DNA of 64,000 nucleotides from Galdieria sulphuraria (lineage: Eukaryota > Rhodophyta > Bangiophyceae > Galdieriales > Galdieriaceae), in the NCBI RefSeq assembly GCF_000341285.1, contig NW_005178437.1, forward strand, positions 87,822 to 151,821, in the 5' to 3' direction. The notes below the pieces were generated by a model. It saw only the letters and a program-made list of their open reading frames with translations, was not told the origin of the DNA and did not search any database. Position 1 is the stretch's first letter, and every line of letters begins with the position of its first letter. Of the stretch, positions 35,036 through 47,119 are shown piece by piece. The translations under genes were made by a program, and so were the position numbers.

Positions 35036-36792
35036 ATGACTACGCTCTGTTATTCTTCTAACCATACTCAAACATTGTTAGTCAAGGTCATTTCTTTGAA
35101 TGGAGAACATAACAAGATAACGGTTACCATCACTACTTGTTATGAAACCCAAAATGTAGCCAACAAAATATTTCGTTTGAAACTTTTCGACGAAAAAGAC
35201 CCCTTTTTATTTTACGAATGTTATTGGGATGAAGATAGTTTTCTCGTCTTCAAACACCAACAAAACCTGTTGGTGGATTTTCAAGGTTTTGGGAGCAAAT
35301 TTCACGAGTTGTTGTCCAACTGTCGAGAGGATAAGGAAAGGTTTCAAGCCACTTTATCCATGAAAGACAAAGAATTGGCAACTTTGATAATTGAAGAAAA
35401 CACTCGATTCCGGACACTGACTTATCTATCTGTTGATTTAAATGTTGCGAGCCACGAGACGATACATAAGTAAGAGAGAGAGAGATACACGTTCTTATCA
35501 ACATATTCAAAGTGTAACAACTTGTAGTCATTTTAAATTATCGCTGAATAGACTATACGGAATGATAGAGAATATGCAGTCGCAAGTTGCTCATTTGGAA
35601 ACTCAGTTGGGACAAGAGAAGAGTAAAAATGAGCAGCTTTCCAATCAGTTGCATCAACTTGAATCAGATACTGGTAAGTTTAATGGATAAAAATTCATTT
35701 GAAAGCCAAATTCTCATTTGTTTGTTGTCTACAAAAGAACGTCAATTGGAAGATTGGAAAAGAGAAAAGGAACGACAGTTGAACCAAATTAGAGAAGAGA
35801 AGAAAGCTGAAAGAGAGAAATTATGGGAAGATTTGGAAGCACAGAAAAGAGAAGATATAAAAGTGTATCAAGATGAAGTCCTTGTTTGGAAACAAAAAGC
35901 TGAACAATGGAATACCGAAGTAACTCATTTACGAGAGTTGTTGGAACAAACTCAAAAAGAACTGAAAGGAATGCGTTCCAAAAGAGATGAACTAGAGTCA
36001 CAATTTGATCAAGCTAAAGCTGACTTGAAAACTATGAAACAAGAGAAAGAACATTACTTATTAGATTTGGAACAAAAGACTAGCCGTTTGGAAGAGTTGG
36101 AAAGACGGAATCGGGAATTGTCTACTCAAATAGAAGAATGGCAAACCCAATCAGAGTTTCAGACTCGTGAATGGGAAAAGGTAATGAAATATCAAAGGAC
36201 AGAACAGAATACTAAAGAAGCTTTCAAGGATAAAGAAGAAAAAGAAAATTTGAAGACCCAGTTGGAATTGTATCGGATGAGTCGTAGTCGTTTGGAAGAA
36301 AAACTCAAAAGTTCTATTGGAGAAATCAACAAAGGCAACAGTATCATTGAAAAACTTCAAGAAGAGTTGAAGAACGCGAGACAAAAGGCAAAAATGAAGA
36401 CAACCATTGCCAATCAACAAGAACAACTATTACAAGAGAAACAACATAAAATAGAACAACTCATACAAGAGATGCAAGTTTTGAATCAAAAAGTCTCAAG
36501 CAAAGAACGCGAGTTGGAGCATTTAAATCAATCTTTCCAGACTTGTAATGCGAAATTGGAGGAAAACCAAAAAGTATTGGAAAGTAACCAGCAATTGATC
36601 AATTGGCTTAATAAGGAATTGAATGAACTGCAGTTGTCTAGTCAGATTTTTTCGAAGCCTTTGAAGTCTTCATTTGCGACCTTTCCTTCAGCAGCAGCCT
36701 ACAATAAGAAAGATCGTTCTGCTTCCAATCCTTTGGATAACAATCCTTCTGCTGCCACAAGTAGAAAAGAAACATTAGTGGATAAAGCATGA
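35036..36792 (+). CDS. SAS-6-like protein (centriolar cartwheel family) with long coiled coil
   Basis: Three exons, 35036-35469, 35528-35673 and 35738-36792, with introns of 58 and 64 bp; 544 residues. The N-terminal globular head resembles SAS-6: FDEKDPFLFYECYW, then FLVFKHQQNLLVDFQGFGSK and FHELLSNC, and a final strand FRTLTYLSVDLN. The same order is found in SAS-6 of animals and protists. A coiled coil of about 330 residues follows, and the last 50 residues are Ser/Ala-rich and disordered. SAS-6 builds the ninefold cartwheel of centrioles. Red algae have no centrioles or flagella, so the role here must differ. The head also belongs to the XRCC4/XLF/CCDC61 superfamily, which is the main alternative. 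Confidence 0.72.
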
Positions 36793-38145
36793 AACTCATT
36801 TGACCCAAAATTGTTATGATGACTTTCTTGTATATTTGTGAATGAAATAAATAGATAAAAAATGGATTGAGGAACCCAATACTTTCTTTTATGTTCCTTA
36901 AGTGGACAAGTGATTCTGTATTTGTGAACTTCAGTCGGTTCTTAAATGAAAGCAACTAAAATGGAAATAGCAACAACTGAAGTTGTCAAATACATTTTGA
37001 AAAGAGTTGCACAACTCTTCAGTTGCATTTAAATGGATAGAAACAAGATCATCCATGGTCCTCTTACCATTTCATTTCGAACATATTCTTTACTTGATGA
37101 GAAATGAATGTCCTTTAAAAAATGCTTCATTTTGGGAACCAATCTTTATATTGTTTATCTTGATGGAGATTAAGGTTCAATGTTTGTAATCAACTTGGAA
37201 AAATAACAACTGGTTGCTCACTATTTCATTACAGTCAAAGCTTTGATCAAAATTCTTTGCTCTTATAGCCATTTCACTATTCATTATTTCATTCTGAATA
37301 TCCACAAGCTGTATGAAATAGTTGGCAATATACTTTTTACTTACAATCAACATAACTGTTATTGTAATAATAACTTCCTCTTTCAATCGTCAAGAAATAA
37401 ACAAATGCAGATGGAACCCAAGAAAGTAACTCTCATTCTCTCTCACGCATATTCCATTGCATAAAGATAGTTTTCTATGTTCTCGAATTTCTCTTCTATG
37501 TGAATAATATCTTCCTCAAAAGGTCACAACATGGGCAAACTTGACAAGCAAATCGAATGTAGCTAAGATTTTGCCAAGGAGAAATGTTATTCTGAAGAAC
37601 GTATTTCCAACGTTGGTCAGAAATAGTGTCCAAAATGGAACCAAGTTGACTACATTCTTTATATACAATTCCACACAAGTTGAAAACCTTGTCATTTTTT
37701 TGTTCTACTATTATCCAAAAAGAAAAGAAGTTACGACTGGGAATCCACTACTAAGGACATTGTTCCCATAACAACTACACAATTTTTTGTATCCAACAAA
37801 ACGATGTTGTAGAAATTCATTTAGATGATATCAGTGCTTCTCAGAAAATTTCTTATAGTTTCTCTATAGAAGAATAATCTGTTGCAGAAAGTGATCTTAG
37901 AGTTTTGATTTCAAGCGACTCAGTTCTCTATTATTTACTCTGTCTCTACCGCAGCATTTTCTGAATTTACTGAATAAACACACAAAGGATACATTGCCAT
38001 GAGCTCAAGAATTGTAGCACAAATGTAATGTTCAAACAATACCGCTCTCGCAAGTTGGAAAATAAAAAAAATTCTCAAGACTTTATTTCGATGAGGGAGA
38101 TTAGAAAAAGAAGCCTTTTGTAAGCATTTTCCAGTAAGACCAGGT
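36793..38145. other. Gene-poor spacer at the start of the right-hand region
   Basis: About 1.35 kb between the SAS-6-like and first NTPase genes. Apart from the coding-like pieces listed at 37133-37770, I see only AT-rich sequence with short unconvincing ORFs. No RNA gene or terminal repeat is visible. Confidence 0.5.
37133..37770 (-). pseudogene. Coding-like fragments, unrecognised
   Basis: Several minus-strand stretches read like protein but do not join into one frame. One has GSILDTISDQRWKYVLQN and a Cys-rich RFACQVCPCCDLL. Another has EEDIIHIEEKFENIENYL. A third has LVDIQNEIMNSEMAIRAKN after a possible 36-bp intron. They may be exons of a real small gene whose splice sites I cannot place, or a decayed gene. 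No family is recognised. Confidence 0.3.
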
Positions 38146-40630
38146 TCAGTGCTTCATCTCCTTTTCAAGAAACTCATGGATGCCACGAAGAATCAGAATG
38201 ACGTCTCCAGGCGCTACACCAAAGGTTAATAAAGTAGAGTCGTCCAAATATGGAAAGGTTTTTGGACTAAACACACGCAGTTGACGTGCATAGCGCTCAA
38301 TAAACGAAGCTTCCGTGAACCCACAATATTCTCTTAGGAAAGTATTCCAATCGAATGACGAAGAACTCGATGCTGCAACACTTTGTTCGCCTCGTGCATC
38401 TCCTCCTTCCACTTGCATAGCACTTTGAAGCTCTTCCATTTGCATCCTATTCTCCTCATTTGTTCTCGGTCTTATATTTCGAGTCACTCTTGAAGTAACA
38501 TTTGATTGCTCCGTTTCCAAAGATGAAACATATTCATTGGACATCGACTCAAAAACAGTTTCACACCATACTGAAAAGTCTTTAGAAAACTCTCCTCGGT
38601 TTGCTTCCCCAATTTTCCTCAACGTTTCGACATTATCTCTTCCCAAATACACTTCAAGGTTCCTTTGAGAAACAATTACCAATTGCAGACATGATCGACT
38701 ACTTTCATTCAAAGTTGATCCCGAAGAATGTTGAGTCACAAAACCACTTGCATCTTCAACAATATTATGTTCTTCGGTAGAGAAACCTACAGATTGATCA
38801 TATCTAGTACATACTACCACAAACTGAAAACGAAGTTGAACAGATGAAAAAGATTCGTCATTCAAAACGGAAACAACTCCCTTAAAAAATTGTTCGGCTT
38901 CCTCCTCAATATTTGTTTTCGAAAATTCAGTTTTGTGATAAAATTTGAATGAAAATCCAACAACATAACGTGTTTGTCCATTATGGAATACAACATATGC
39001 ATCAGGACCACTAGAATTGCCATCTTTCGGAACAAAAATACCACAACGTTGTAAATAATCCCCATAATAATCAGAAAATGAACCAGAGACATTTCTCAAG
39101 ATGGGTATATCATAAGATTTTGTTGATTCCATAGAATAAGAAACATTGTCCTGTTCAATAAAAGAACCCTGGAAAATTCCTGGAATAGCAGAATGTACAA
39201 TAGGCGAGGAATTAGAATGAAGAAAAGTTAATAAGCGAAAGCGAAAGATCTTCATAAATACAAATTCAAAGAAGACTCCTTTTGCTGTTGAAGTGTCGGG
39301 AATATAACTAAACGGAGATAAAGGAAAAAGTTCAGTAGCCTCACGGAAAAATTTATAGTTGCTATGAGCTCGCAATATAAACTCACAACAACCAATCTTG
39401 AATTCCTCGCCCAAAACTTCAGAGTAAAACCCAAAAGTTGCAACCAAATCCATCAAATAAGTTGTCGTTCCACATAGAGCAATTGCAAAGTTGATTGGAA
39501 AAACTGTCCCGAGCTGATAATTGAAAAGAACAAATTGATATCGAAGAAGGGTTGCAGAATCTAATATCTCCGGAACAATAAACGTTGTTGTCTTTCGTAC
39601 TACAGAGTGAAAAATATCATCTAACACACTTTCCATATTGTCATCGTTGATAACAGGTTGCGACAAGTCTGCAGCTTTCTCTGCTAGGGCTACTAAAGTA
39701 TTCTTTAAAATCAACGGAATACCTCCTGTCTTCTTTTTTAATAATTCTGCGAATCGATGTTGCAAGCCATCTGAGGGCAATAACCAGTCCTTCAAGGTCT
39801 TTCCACTATAAATTGCCAGCTCAAGATATTCATTAATATCGTTGAGGTTAAAAGGATTCAATCGCAACATATCGAGGCTCATGCTACTGGAGCGAGCATC
39901 AGACATACGGGCTGAGATTTGAGATGTCCTGCCTGCCAAATAGACAATTACCTTCCCTGTAATCAACAAATCACGTAAAAAACGGAAAAAATTCCGGAAA
40001 GGTACATATTCTGCATCGGGCTCGATAAATTGTTTCTCGGTAAGTTCACTATAGTATTTGGTGAGGTAACTCAGGTGGCTAAGTTCGTCTATCATCAAAA
40101 ATAAATATTGTTTCTGAAACTGTTCGAGAAGAAAATGAACAACTCCTACAGTATCAAAATTCTTTACCGTCCTCTGAGCCATCTGAAGAGCGTCCGTAAA
40201 TTCAACATTTTGTCGATAAGCAGCCAAAACTATGTTATACATCAAAGCCTCTAGAAAACTTGGAAAAGGAGCACCAGAAAAGCTCTCTCTTAGTTCTAAG
40301 ATAACTGACAAAGTGTTTTCCGCAAAGTGTTTCCAAGGCACTTTCAACTCACTCGGTTGGGGGTTATCGTTTGAACTGTGTAGTTGTTGAAAAGTCTGTG
40401 CATTGGGAACACTCACGCTCTGCAAAAATATTCAAATAGGCCAAAAAGTTTTGGCCTACAAATGTTTTGCCGGCTCCATAAATATGCGGCGCAAAACAGC
40501 AAGCCGGGCGATTGAACGAAGGCCCACCGTACGCCTTCTCCGAGAACTGAAAAAGAAACGTCTGTATAATTGTCCTGACGTCCTCTTCCCTGTCAATTTG
40601 TGGTTCTTTTAAGCGGTATATTGTTTGCAT
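38146..40630 (-). CDS. P-loop NTPase with PD-(D/E)XK-like nuclease and SAM-like domains (Crinkler/RHS-like), frame break
   Basis: A first ORF (from ATG 40630) has the Walker A motif CFAPHIYGAGKT. The frame then changes near 40,420; the remaining ORF runs to 38146 (759 codons). It holds Walker B YLFLMIDELSHLS, a sensor-like VIVYLAGRTSQIS and GGIPLILKNTLVALAEK. A nuclease-like core follows with GPDAYVVFHNG and VVGFSFKFY (spaced D...xK), then a C-terminal SAM-like helical domain (YLDDSTLLTFGVAPGDVIL). The join is either a 40-bp intron (40420-40459) or a frameshift in a T-run; the intron would cut the helix after the P-loop, so a frameshift is likelier. The order ATPase-nuclease recalls Crinkler and trypanosome RHS proteins. 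Paralogue of the gene at 44061-46174. Function unknown. Confidence 0.65.
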
Positions 40631-40872
40631 TATTCAAAGACTGATACAACTCGAAACTTTCAACAACGAATGACCTAAACACAAATTGTAAATTGGACAA
40701 ATTGATAATGTTTTTCAAGAGTTTCCAGGGCGGCTATACAGTTACTTTGGATATCGTTAAGTTGGTTTATGACACTTTAGCCACTTCAAACCTATCGAGG
40801 GATTAAAGTTATAAAAATGAAATTTCGGAATCTAAACCTCTCTTTGAACATATTTCAAGCTTTGAATTGTTT

Positions 40873-41110
40873 CTATTGTAACAGTCCCACCTTTTCCTTT
40901 GAGACGTTGAGCTCCACTTGGCTTGTATTGTCTTTTTGGATTGTCCAATATTGAATACCTCTGTTACCTTTATATACTCCATTCAAGAAATATCGTTGTT
41001 TAAACTCTGGTATCCCTTGGAAATTCGCTGTTTGTGTTTCGAGGAGATAACCAAGGCAATGGATTCCAAACAACTCAAGGTCGTGAACCTTTCATCTCTC
41101 TCGTAAATCA
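40873..41110 (-). pseudogene. Coding-like fragment without start codon
   Basis: A minus-strand frame lacking ATG reads LLETQTANFQGIPEFKQRYF and VYKGNRGIQYWTIQKDNTS before its stop. The amino-acid pattern is protein-like with beta-strand character. It is probably the end of a decayed or spliced gene. No family is recognised. Confidence 0.3.
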
Positions 41111-41460
41111 GCAGATTTTTATTGAATGTCGTTTTAGAATATTTTTCGTGCATACCTGCAGTCAGAATCTTGGTCCTTTAGGCTCTTGTCGATATCAGCC
41201 CTTGGGTTCACATTTTCAAGATAGTTTGTAAGAACCTTAACTAGATTCTTAGTCGAATCCTATTCCTTTTATTTTTGGGCACTTTAGTTATGTCCGTTTT
41301 CATTTAGGAAGATACTCTTTTTAAAGAGACGAATTGTAGGTTTGTGATCAGATTTGGAACATAAAAGACATTTCTCAGAATAGCATGCAGAAGAAATCCA
41401 GTGACTACTTCTGCCCATCTGTCATAGTTGTCTTCATAGATTGGCACCTTTAACAGGGTC
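41080..41460 (+). repeat. Diverged duplicated segment, copy A
   Basis: Collinear with 49190-49560 on the same strand. Shared words include CAAGATA...TGCAAGAAC-like sequence (41214-41235) and CATTTCTCAGAATAGCAT (41369-41386), about 160 bp apart in both copies. Neither copy has a clear long ORF. It may be an old dispersed repeat or a duplicated flank. Confidence 0.5.
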
Positions 41461-42824
41461 ATATTATTAGATAAGTAGGACGCTCGTTAATAAGTTGACG
41501 AAGCGTTTAAAGAAGATTCTGACCAGAGATAGATTGCTCCTTGCTATGATTGATCTTCCTAGACATTGTTGTTTTGATACACCTTGTAGATAGGTATTTA
41601 TATAGTTTGTCTCAATGTCTCATATCTATTCCCTTATGGATGATCGTTAATTCATTTATCACGAATTCTACCAAAAGAAAAATTTCAATAGTCATCTTAC
41701 CCAGTCGTTTTGTTGTATCGTTTTACATAAATGATAAAAGTATCTACTGAAAAAGCAAGGTGATGCTGACTATAGGAGTATTTTAGCTGTTAAAGAGACA
41801 TTTCCAAAAAATGGACAAATAACAAAAAGTTTAAAAAGTGTACAAACTTTCGGCTTATAAGAGTACCAAAAATCAGTAAAGTCTCTATGCCCAAAAAAAA
41901 CTATTATAACAGAAAGGAGTTTACATTTCAGTGTTTCTCATCATAGCAGAAACATCTGAGCAATCCTTTTACAATTCTTTTTATAGATGATTGTAAAACA
42001 TTCCCATTTAGCAAACTCTTGCAAGAAAAGATAACATTGCTAAAGCAAGATTGCAATCGTACACATAGCGTTGTTCAAATCGGCAGAAAGTCTCATTCTT
42101 TTCAATACTATATAATTAGGTAAGATTGCCGATGGACATTTACCTTGTTATGATGACAAGTGGTGGGTTCTTCGAATGGATAATTTTAAAACAAAAAATT
42201 AGGAAACAATGGAACTTAAGCTCTTGTAGTAGAAAGACTGCTCTGCTTCTTCTTCTTTTTTTTGGAAACTAGAAACATAAATGATCTAACAGTGCTATTA
42301 ACGAATACTCTTATAACTTTTCACTGTTGACTTTCATTCGAAGAGAACTATAGGGTTGAATCTGGAAAGGGACGATCTTTGCAACTTTCAATCTTTCAGC
42401 AACCGTTTGAGATACTCTCTCTATGAGCTCCTTGACTTTAACAGTACTCTAAACTTTACCCCGTAAATTATATCCCTATTTGTATGTTTTCTAATACTCA
42501 ATGACTCGATATAATCCTTGGCACTTGTGTGTAGACCCAGTCAATGAATGGCAAAGTTTGAGGTTATAACTTTTTGTGTTTGTTAACTATCCAAATATTG
42601 CATATATCAAAATATACCAGAGTAGCCATAGTAAAAACTCAATCTAACATTCCCTGAAGAGAGTAGTAGTCACAAGAAAGTTTCTGGATGACTCAAAGTC
42701 AGGGACGTTTGAGTGTAGAGCCAACGACTCAAAATGAAGCACTCCTATGTGGACAACATACTGCAAAGGAATTATACAATATCTTGCAACAATGTCAATG
42801 TGATAAGAATACATAACTAACTAC

Positions 42825-43470
42825 CTATTTGAATATGTGATAGTAATCTTTTGCAACAATACTATCTGCCAGGGCATTCCACATCTCAGCAAAGTTCCTA
42901 CCAAACAACATTTTCCAGGTACTAGAAACATACCTTTTGTCTAAATCATTGCGACAGATAACTGTTTGAAAACGATTGATGGTGCAGAATTTACAAAAAC
43001 TTTTCAATCTGACTACATTTCTGTCTCCTTTACAATTTGTCAAATAACCACTCCTCTAAAGGATTCAACGTATTACAAACTTACAATTCCAAACAAAAGA
43101 TTCTACTAAAATATTCCTTATTCTGTTAATATGAAAACCAAGCAGCTTTCGATCGATTCAACCAAGTTCCATCACCATTACATCTTTGAAGTTTGCACAA
43201 CAATCTACAACCTTTTGTCCGCCAACTTGTGGCTCTATCAAACCTAATCTAGTTGAAGACTCATTCTACCTTTCAGAAAGGTAAAGTTTATGCTTGGTTA
43301 TGGAAACTTGGGTGCTCACCCAATCACATCGGGTCTCTGGCTGAAGAAGGTTTGTTTTAGAACCTTCACAGTTTCCAAAGTTGAGAAGTAAAATACCATA
43401 GTTTAAGCCTTGCATTTTATTTTGAATAAAAAGTTTTTTGTTGTATAACTTTCCATTGCTCAAATTGAGT
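42825..43470 (-). pseudogene. Decayed gene, unrecognised
   Basis: Minus-strand coding-like stretches follow each other with stops and frame changes: NFGNCEGSKTNLLQPETRCD, then TRLGLIEPQVGGQKVVDCC, then KSFCKFCTINRFQTVICRND and FGRNFAEMWNALADSIVAKD. All lie in the same orientation over about 650 bp. Some breaks could be introns, but at least one stop (TGA after VMVMELG) has no obvious splice solution. Likely a pseudogene; the family is unknown. Confidence 0.4.
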
Positions 43471-44060
43471 CATTATCAACGTGTCTCAAGCTTCCATAGC
43501 GATCTATTTTGGTAAAAAACTGATCCAACAGCCTTTTGAAGTCATCCATTGTGAGACTATGCTGAAAAATCGAAACATTTCAGAAACGTTTCAATGTCAA
43601 CAAATATTCCATTCATACGTAGAAGAGAAGAAAGAATGTGAGATTCTAAAACAATTGGAGCAAAGACAAAGCGCTTTCTGGTGTCATATAGAGTTTTCTG
43701 TTTCTCCAATACGGACTTTTTCATGACTTGAGAGCCTTTCCCAACAAAGTTTTCTACAATTGCTTCAAAATAGCCAATCTATTGTCATAGACACCAAAAA
43801 TGACTCAACTTATTGAATACAATTGTCGTATATTTAGTATTGATAATATTCAGAATGTATTATGCAATTACATAGCCATGTAAAATGGCTAGATAAGAAT
43901 GAACTACTGTGAACCAGCCCTGTCAGCCAGCTAATAAACTCTTTTCGGAAAAGAATGTATGGTCTCCAAAGAGGCAAAAAACTAAGATGTAACCAAGTTT
44001 CAAACATACAAAAAATAGTTTATTTGCTCTTCAAAACAAAGAAAAGGACTGAGTTAGAAT

Positions 44061-46174
44061 CTATTGCCAACTTAAGAAACTGTTACGGATTCTATCAAGT
44101 AAATCTAATCCAAAATCCCAAAAAGTAGGATTATGAGAAACACAAAATGCTCTTTCAAGTCCATTCAAAATTTCGTCGTCAATCAGCATTTCCACATCTC
44201 TTTCACAAAGAATAACAAGTTCACAATTATCAGGTACTTTGAAAGAATCATTTCCAATAAACATTCCACTGGAATAACAACGACTCTGATTACCCAACTC
44301 ATTAGAAACATTCAATGATAACTTTGTACTAACGATAATAAGCATACAATGATGATAATCCATTGCACTGGATAAGACTTGATCATAAACAGGATCTAAA
44401 AATTTCTTGGCTTCATCTATAATATCTGACCAGCCAATTCCTTCCGACTTCCAACGTCCTTTACAAGCAACTCCAACAGTAAGAACTTTGGGTTCCACAG
44501 GAGATTGTAATTTGAATATAATATCAGGACTATGAGAAGTAGCGTCCAAAGGAATGTAAATAGTCTCTAAACAAAGTGTCTCTCGAATAATCTTATTCCA
44601 TTCAGTACTGGCAAAAGTTCTTCGACTCTTGTTCGATTCATTTCTTGTTTCTCTAGAACTAACAACAGACTTCATATAGTGAATAGGTGATATTGTACTC
44701 ATTGGAAGTTTCATTTGTTTCCATATTGGAGACAATTGACACAACAATTCCCTCAACTCATTTCGATTCTTTGAAGACAACATCAAAACTAGTCGTAAAG
44801 CAACAATTCCTTCAAATACACGACACTTTGAATAGAAGAAACAATCTACTGGTTCTACATCAAGTGATCCAAGAAGTATCTTTTCCAAAGAAGATACGGA
44901 AGGGTCCTTCTTGAAGATTCCAACAAATACTTTTGGAATTAGGACTTGAAAAGTATTCTGGTCAATAGGATATCGATATAGTCCCATTTCTGTTACGGCA
45001 TCATATAAAAAGGACTCCGAGGTCAATCTATCATCTACTTTAGACGGTATACGATAAAGAGCCATCATCAAAAGTAAATCAAAAACACTTTTTCTATCTT
45101 CGTCCAAAATCAATATTCGTTCCACAAATGGTTCAGCACAAATTATTCGGAAATCATAGTCATTCATACAAGTCAAACATTCTTCTTTCGATATGAAAGG
45201 CTGGTTTCTTGGTATTATATAATTCAAAAGCATATTCACAGCACGAGTCAACAAACCAGGAACTCCACCTGTACATTCCAACAACGAATCTGCCAATTCA
45301 TTTACTGAAAATGAAGAACTACATAAGACATCACAAACCGGTTCTTGAGTAGGTGTTTCAAGAAGAGTCTTTTCAAGGAATTCAACAATACTGGAAGCGT
45401 CCAAAGGTGATAAAAAAATAAAATGTAGTATGACTTTTGATACAGAAGAGACATCATTCTTAATACTTAAACCCTTGCTTTTCCCAACAACTATAAAAAA
45501 CAAGTCGGGTTCTTTGCACAATTGACTAATGATACCGAAAAAGTCATTGTAAGGTCGAATCACACCTTTGTCATTCTTCTCCAGTTCAAAAAAAATTCCA
45601 TTCGTATCAAAAACACCAACTTCATCAAATGCCAAAAAAAGATATTGATCGGAAGGAATCCCCAGAATATCTCCTGAAGACTCGGAACTAGAAAGCAGGG
45701 ATACAGAGCAACCATGTCGGAAGGCTTCATCAGTTTCAAAAAAGGTCAGCCCCAACTTGAGAGCAGGCAGCCTTTATTAAACAAATAGTAGACTGCCCAC
45801 TCAAGGTTGCGTTCTTTCAGGTCTGTGGGCTCCAACTCCTTTAAATCCGCAGAAAGCAATGAAGCCCTTTTCAGCTTCTCCAAAAAGGTTCTCCTCAAAG
45901 GGTCTGAAGCAAACGTCGACAGGGAAGTTTCACCAAACCTTTGCACCAACTCCAAATAGGTTCGGGCAAAGGTCGTTTTGCCCGAGCCAAAGAGATGGGG
46001 GGCAAATGGTATCGTCAAGCGATAGTCGCAACTACTTGTTACACCCCTGAGTTGCTCTCTGCCGCTATGAAGATAATACAGTTCTTCTGTCACTCGAAAA
46101 ACATCTCTTTCACGATCTACCACAACAGACTTAAACTTGTCCACAGCTTCCCACTTTTCATCCAAACTCGCCAT
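44061..46174 (-). CDS. P-loop NTPase with PD-(D/E)XK-like nuclease domain (Crinkler/RHS-like), frame break
   Basis: The first ORF from ATG 46174 has the Walker A motif FAPHLFGSGKTTFARTYL, closely like that of the gene at 38146-40630. The second ORF (to stop 44061) has Walker B QYLFLAFDEVGVFD, sensor-like LFFIVVGKSKG, TGGVPGLLTRAVNMLL and a nuclease-like core with HSPDIIFKL and TVGVACKGRW (PD...xxK). It ends with CELVILCERDVEMLI, paralogous to LQLVIVSQRNLEVYL in the other gene. No SAM domain is seen. The ORFs join either through a 38-bp intron (45756-45793, donor GTCTAC, weak) or across an indel. The family is only structurally defined; an effector or ATP-dependent nuclease role is inference. 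Confidence 0.65.
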
Positions 46175-47119
46175 CGCCAAAGAGAAATTAAACAATCTTT
46201 TGTTTATTTCGGAGTACAAATATAAATAAACGATTGACTGTTTGTCGGTCACAACAACAACAAGGAAAACAGTAAAGGATACCAATCCAACTTCTTCTCT
46301 TTATCAACTGATGACTATGTCATACCTTTTATGGCTTGGACTGAGATGACTTGAACTATGGAAGAACGATCAATATGGCTTTTTCCGCTATCGATATTCT
46401 TATTCTCGTATGCTAATATAATGCCAACTCTCATAGGGTACAAGAAGGATTAGAAGGAAGCCAATGTTTATTTCACAAGTTTTTTATGCTCTTTGAGAGT
46501 ATAAAGCTATTAAACATGGCCCATTCTCACATAGATAAGAAAGTTTCTTTCAGAATTTTCGAGAGTAGTCATGAGAGTTCCAAGCAATATAGATTGTTCA
46601 TGAAGAATTTGTTCCATAGACGTCTCTCTCTAGATTAACTGTATTTTATGGAACAGTTTTTACGTCACTTTTGCTTCATTTCGAAACACGGAACTAGAGT
46701 ATGAACCAAGTCATTCTCTTCTGTAGTCTATTCAAAAGCTCCAGTTGAAATATTATTATTTAGTAGAAATGCAGAAACCCGCAAGCACAACACTCCTTTA
46801 TTCTCAGCAATCACCAAATTCCTTTCTTACGATATCATGAACAAGCAGCATTATCACTAAAGCTACAAAAGTTGATGATAGCAAAAGACAAAACCAAAAC
46901 AAATGTGCAAAGAAGAATACAAAATATCTCGTGGTGTTATCAAATCTCAGAAACAACAATGACTCACACAAGTGTATCATCAATACTCAATTTCTGTAAG
47001 AGTCAATAACTCCTGTTTCTTTCTCCTCTAGAAAATAGTAGCATTTGATACTGTGAATTCTGTTAAGAGGAGAAAAGATATTTTCAAGAAAAATTCAATT
47101 CAATCGAATTGAGTCTATT

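Larger units (their letters stand above)
40631..44060. other. Gene-poor spacer between the two NTPase genes
   Basis: About 3.4 kb without a full gene. It contains coding-like remnants (listed separately), a diverged duplicated segment near 41.1-41.5 kb, and a plus-strand ORF at 43481-43726 (81 codons, with VEEKKECEILKQLEQRQS) that I cannot assign. The rest is AT-rich with no recognisable feature. Confidence 0.5.
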
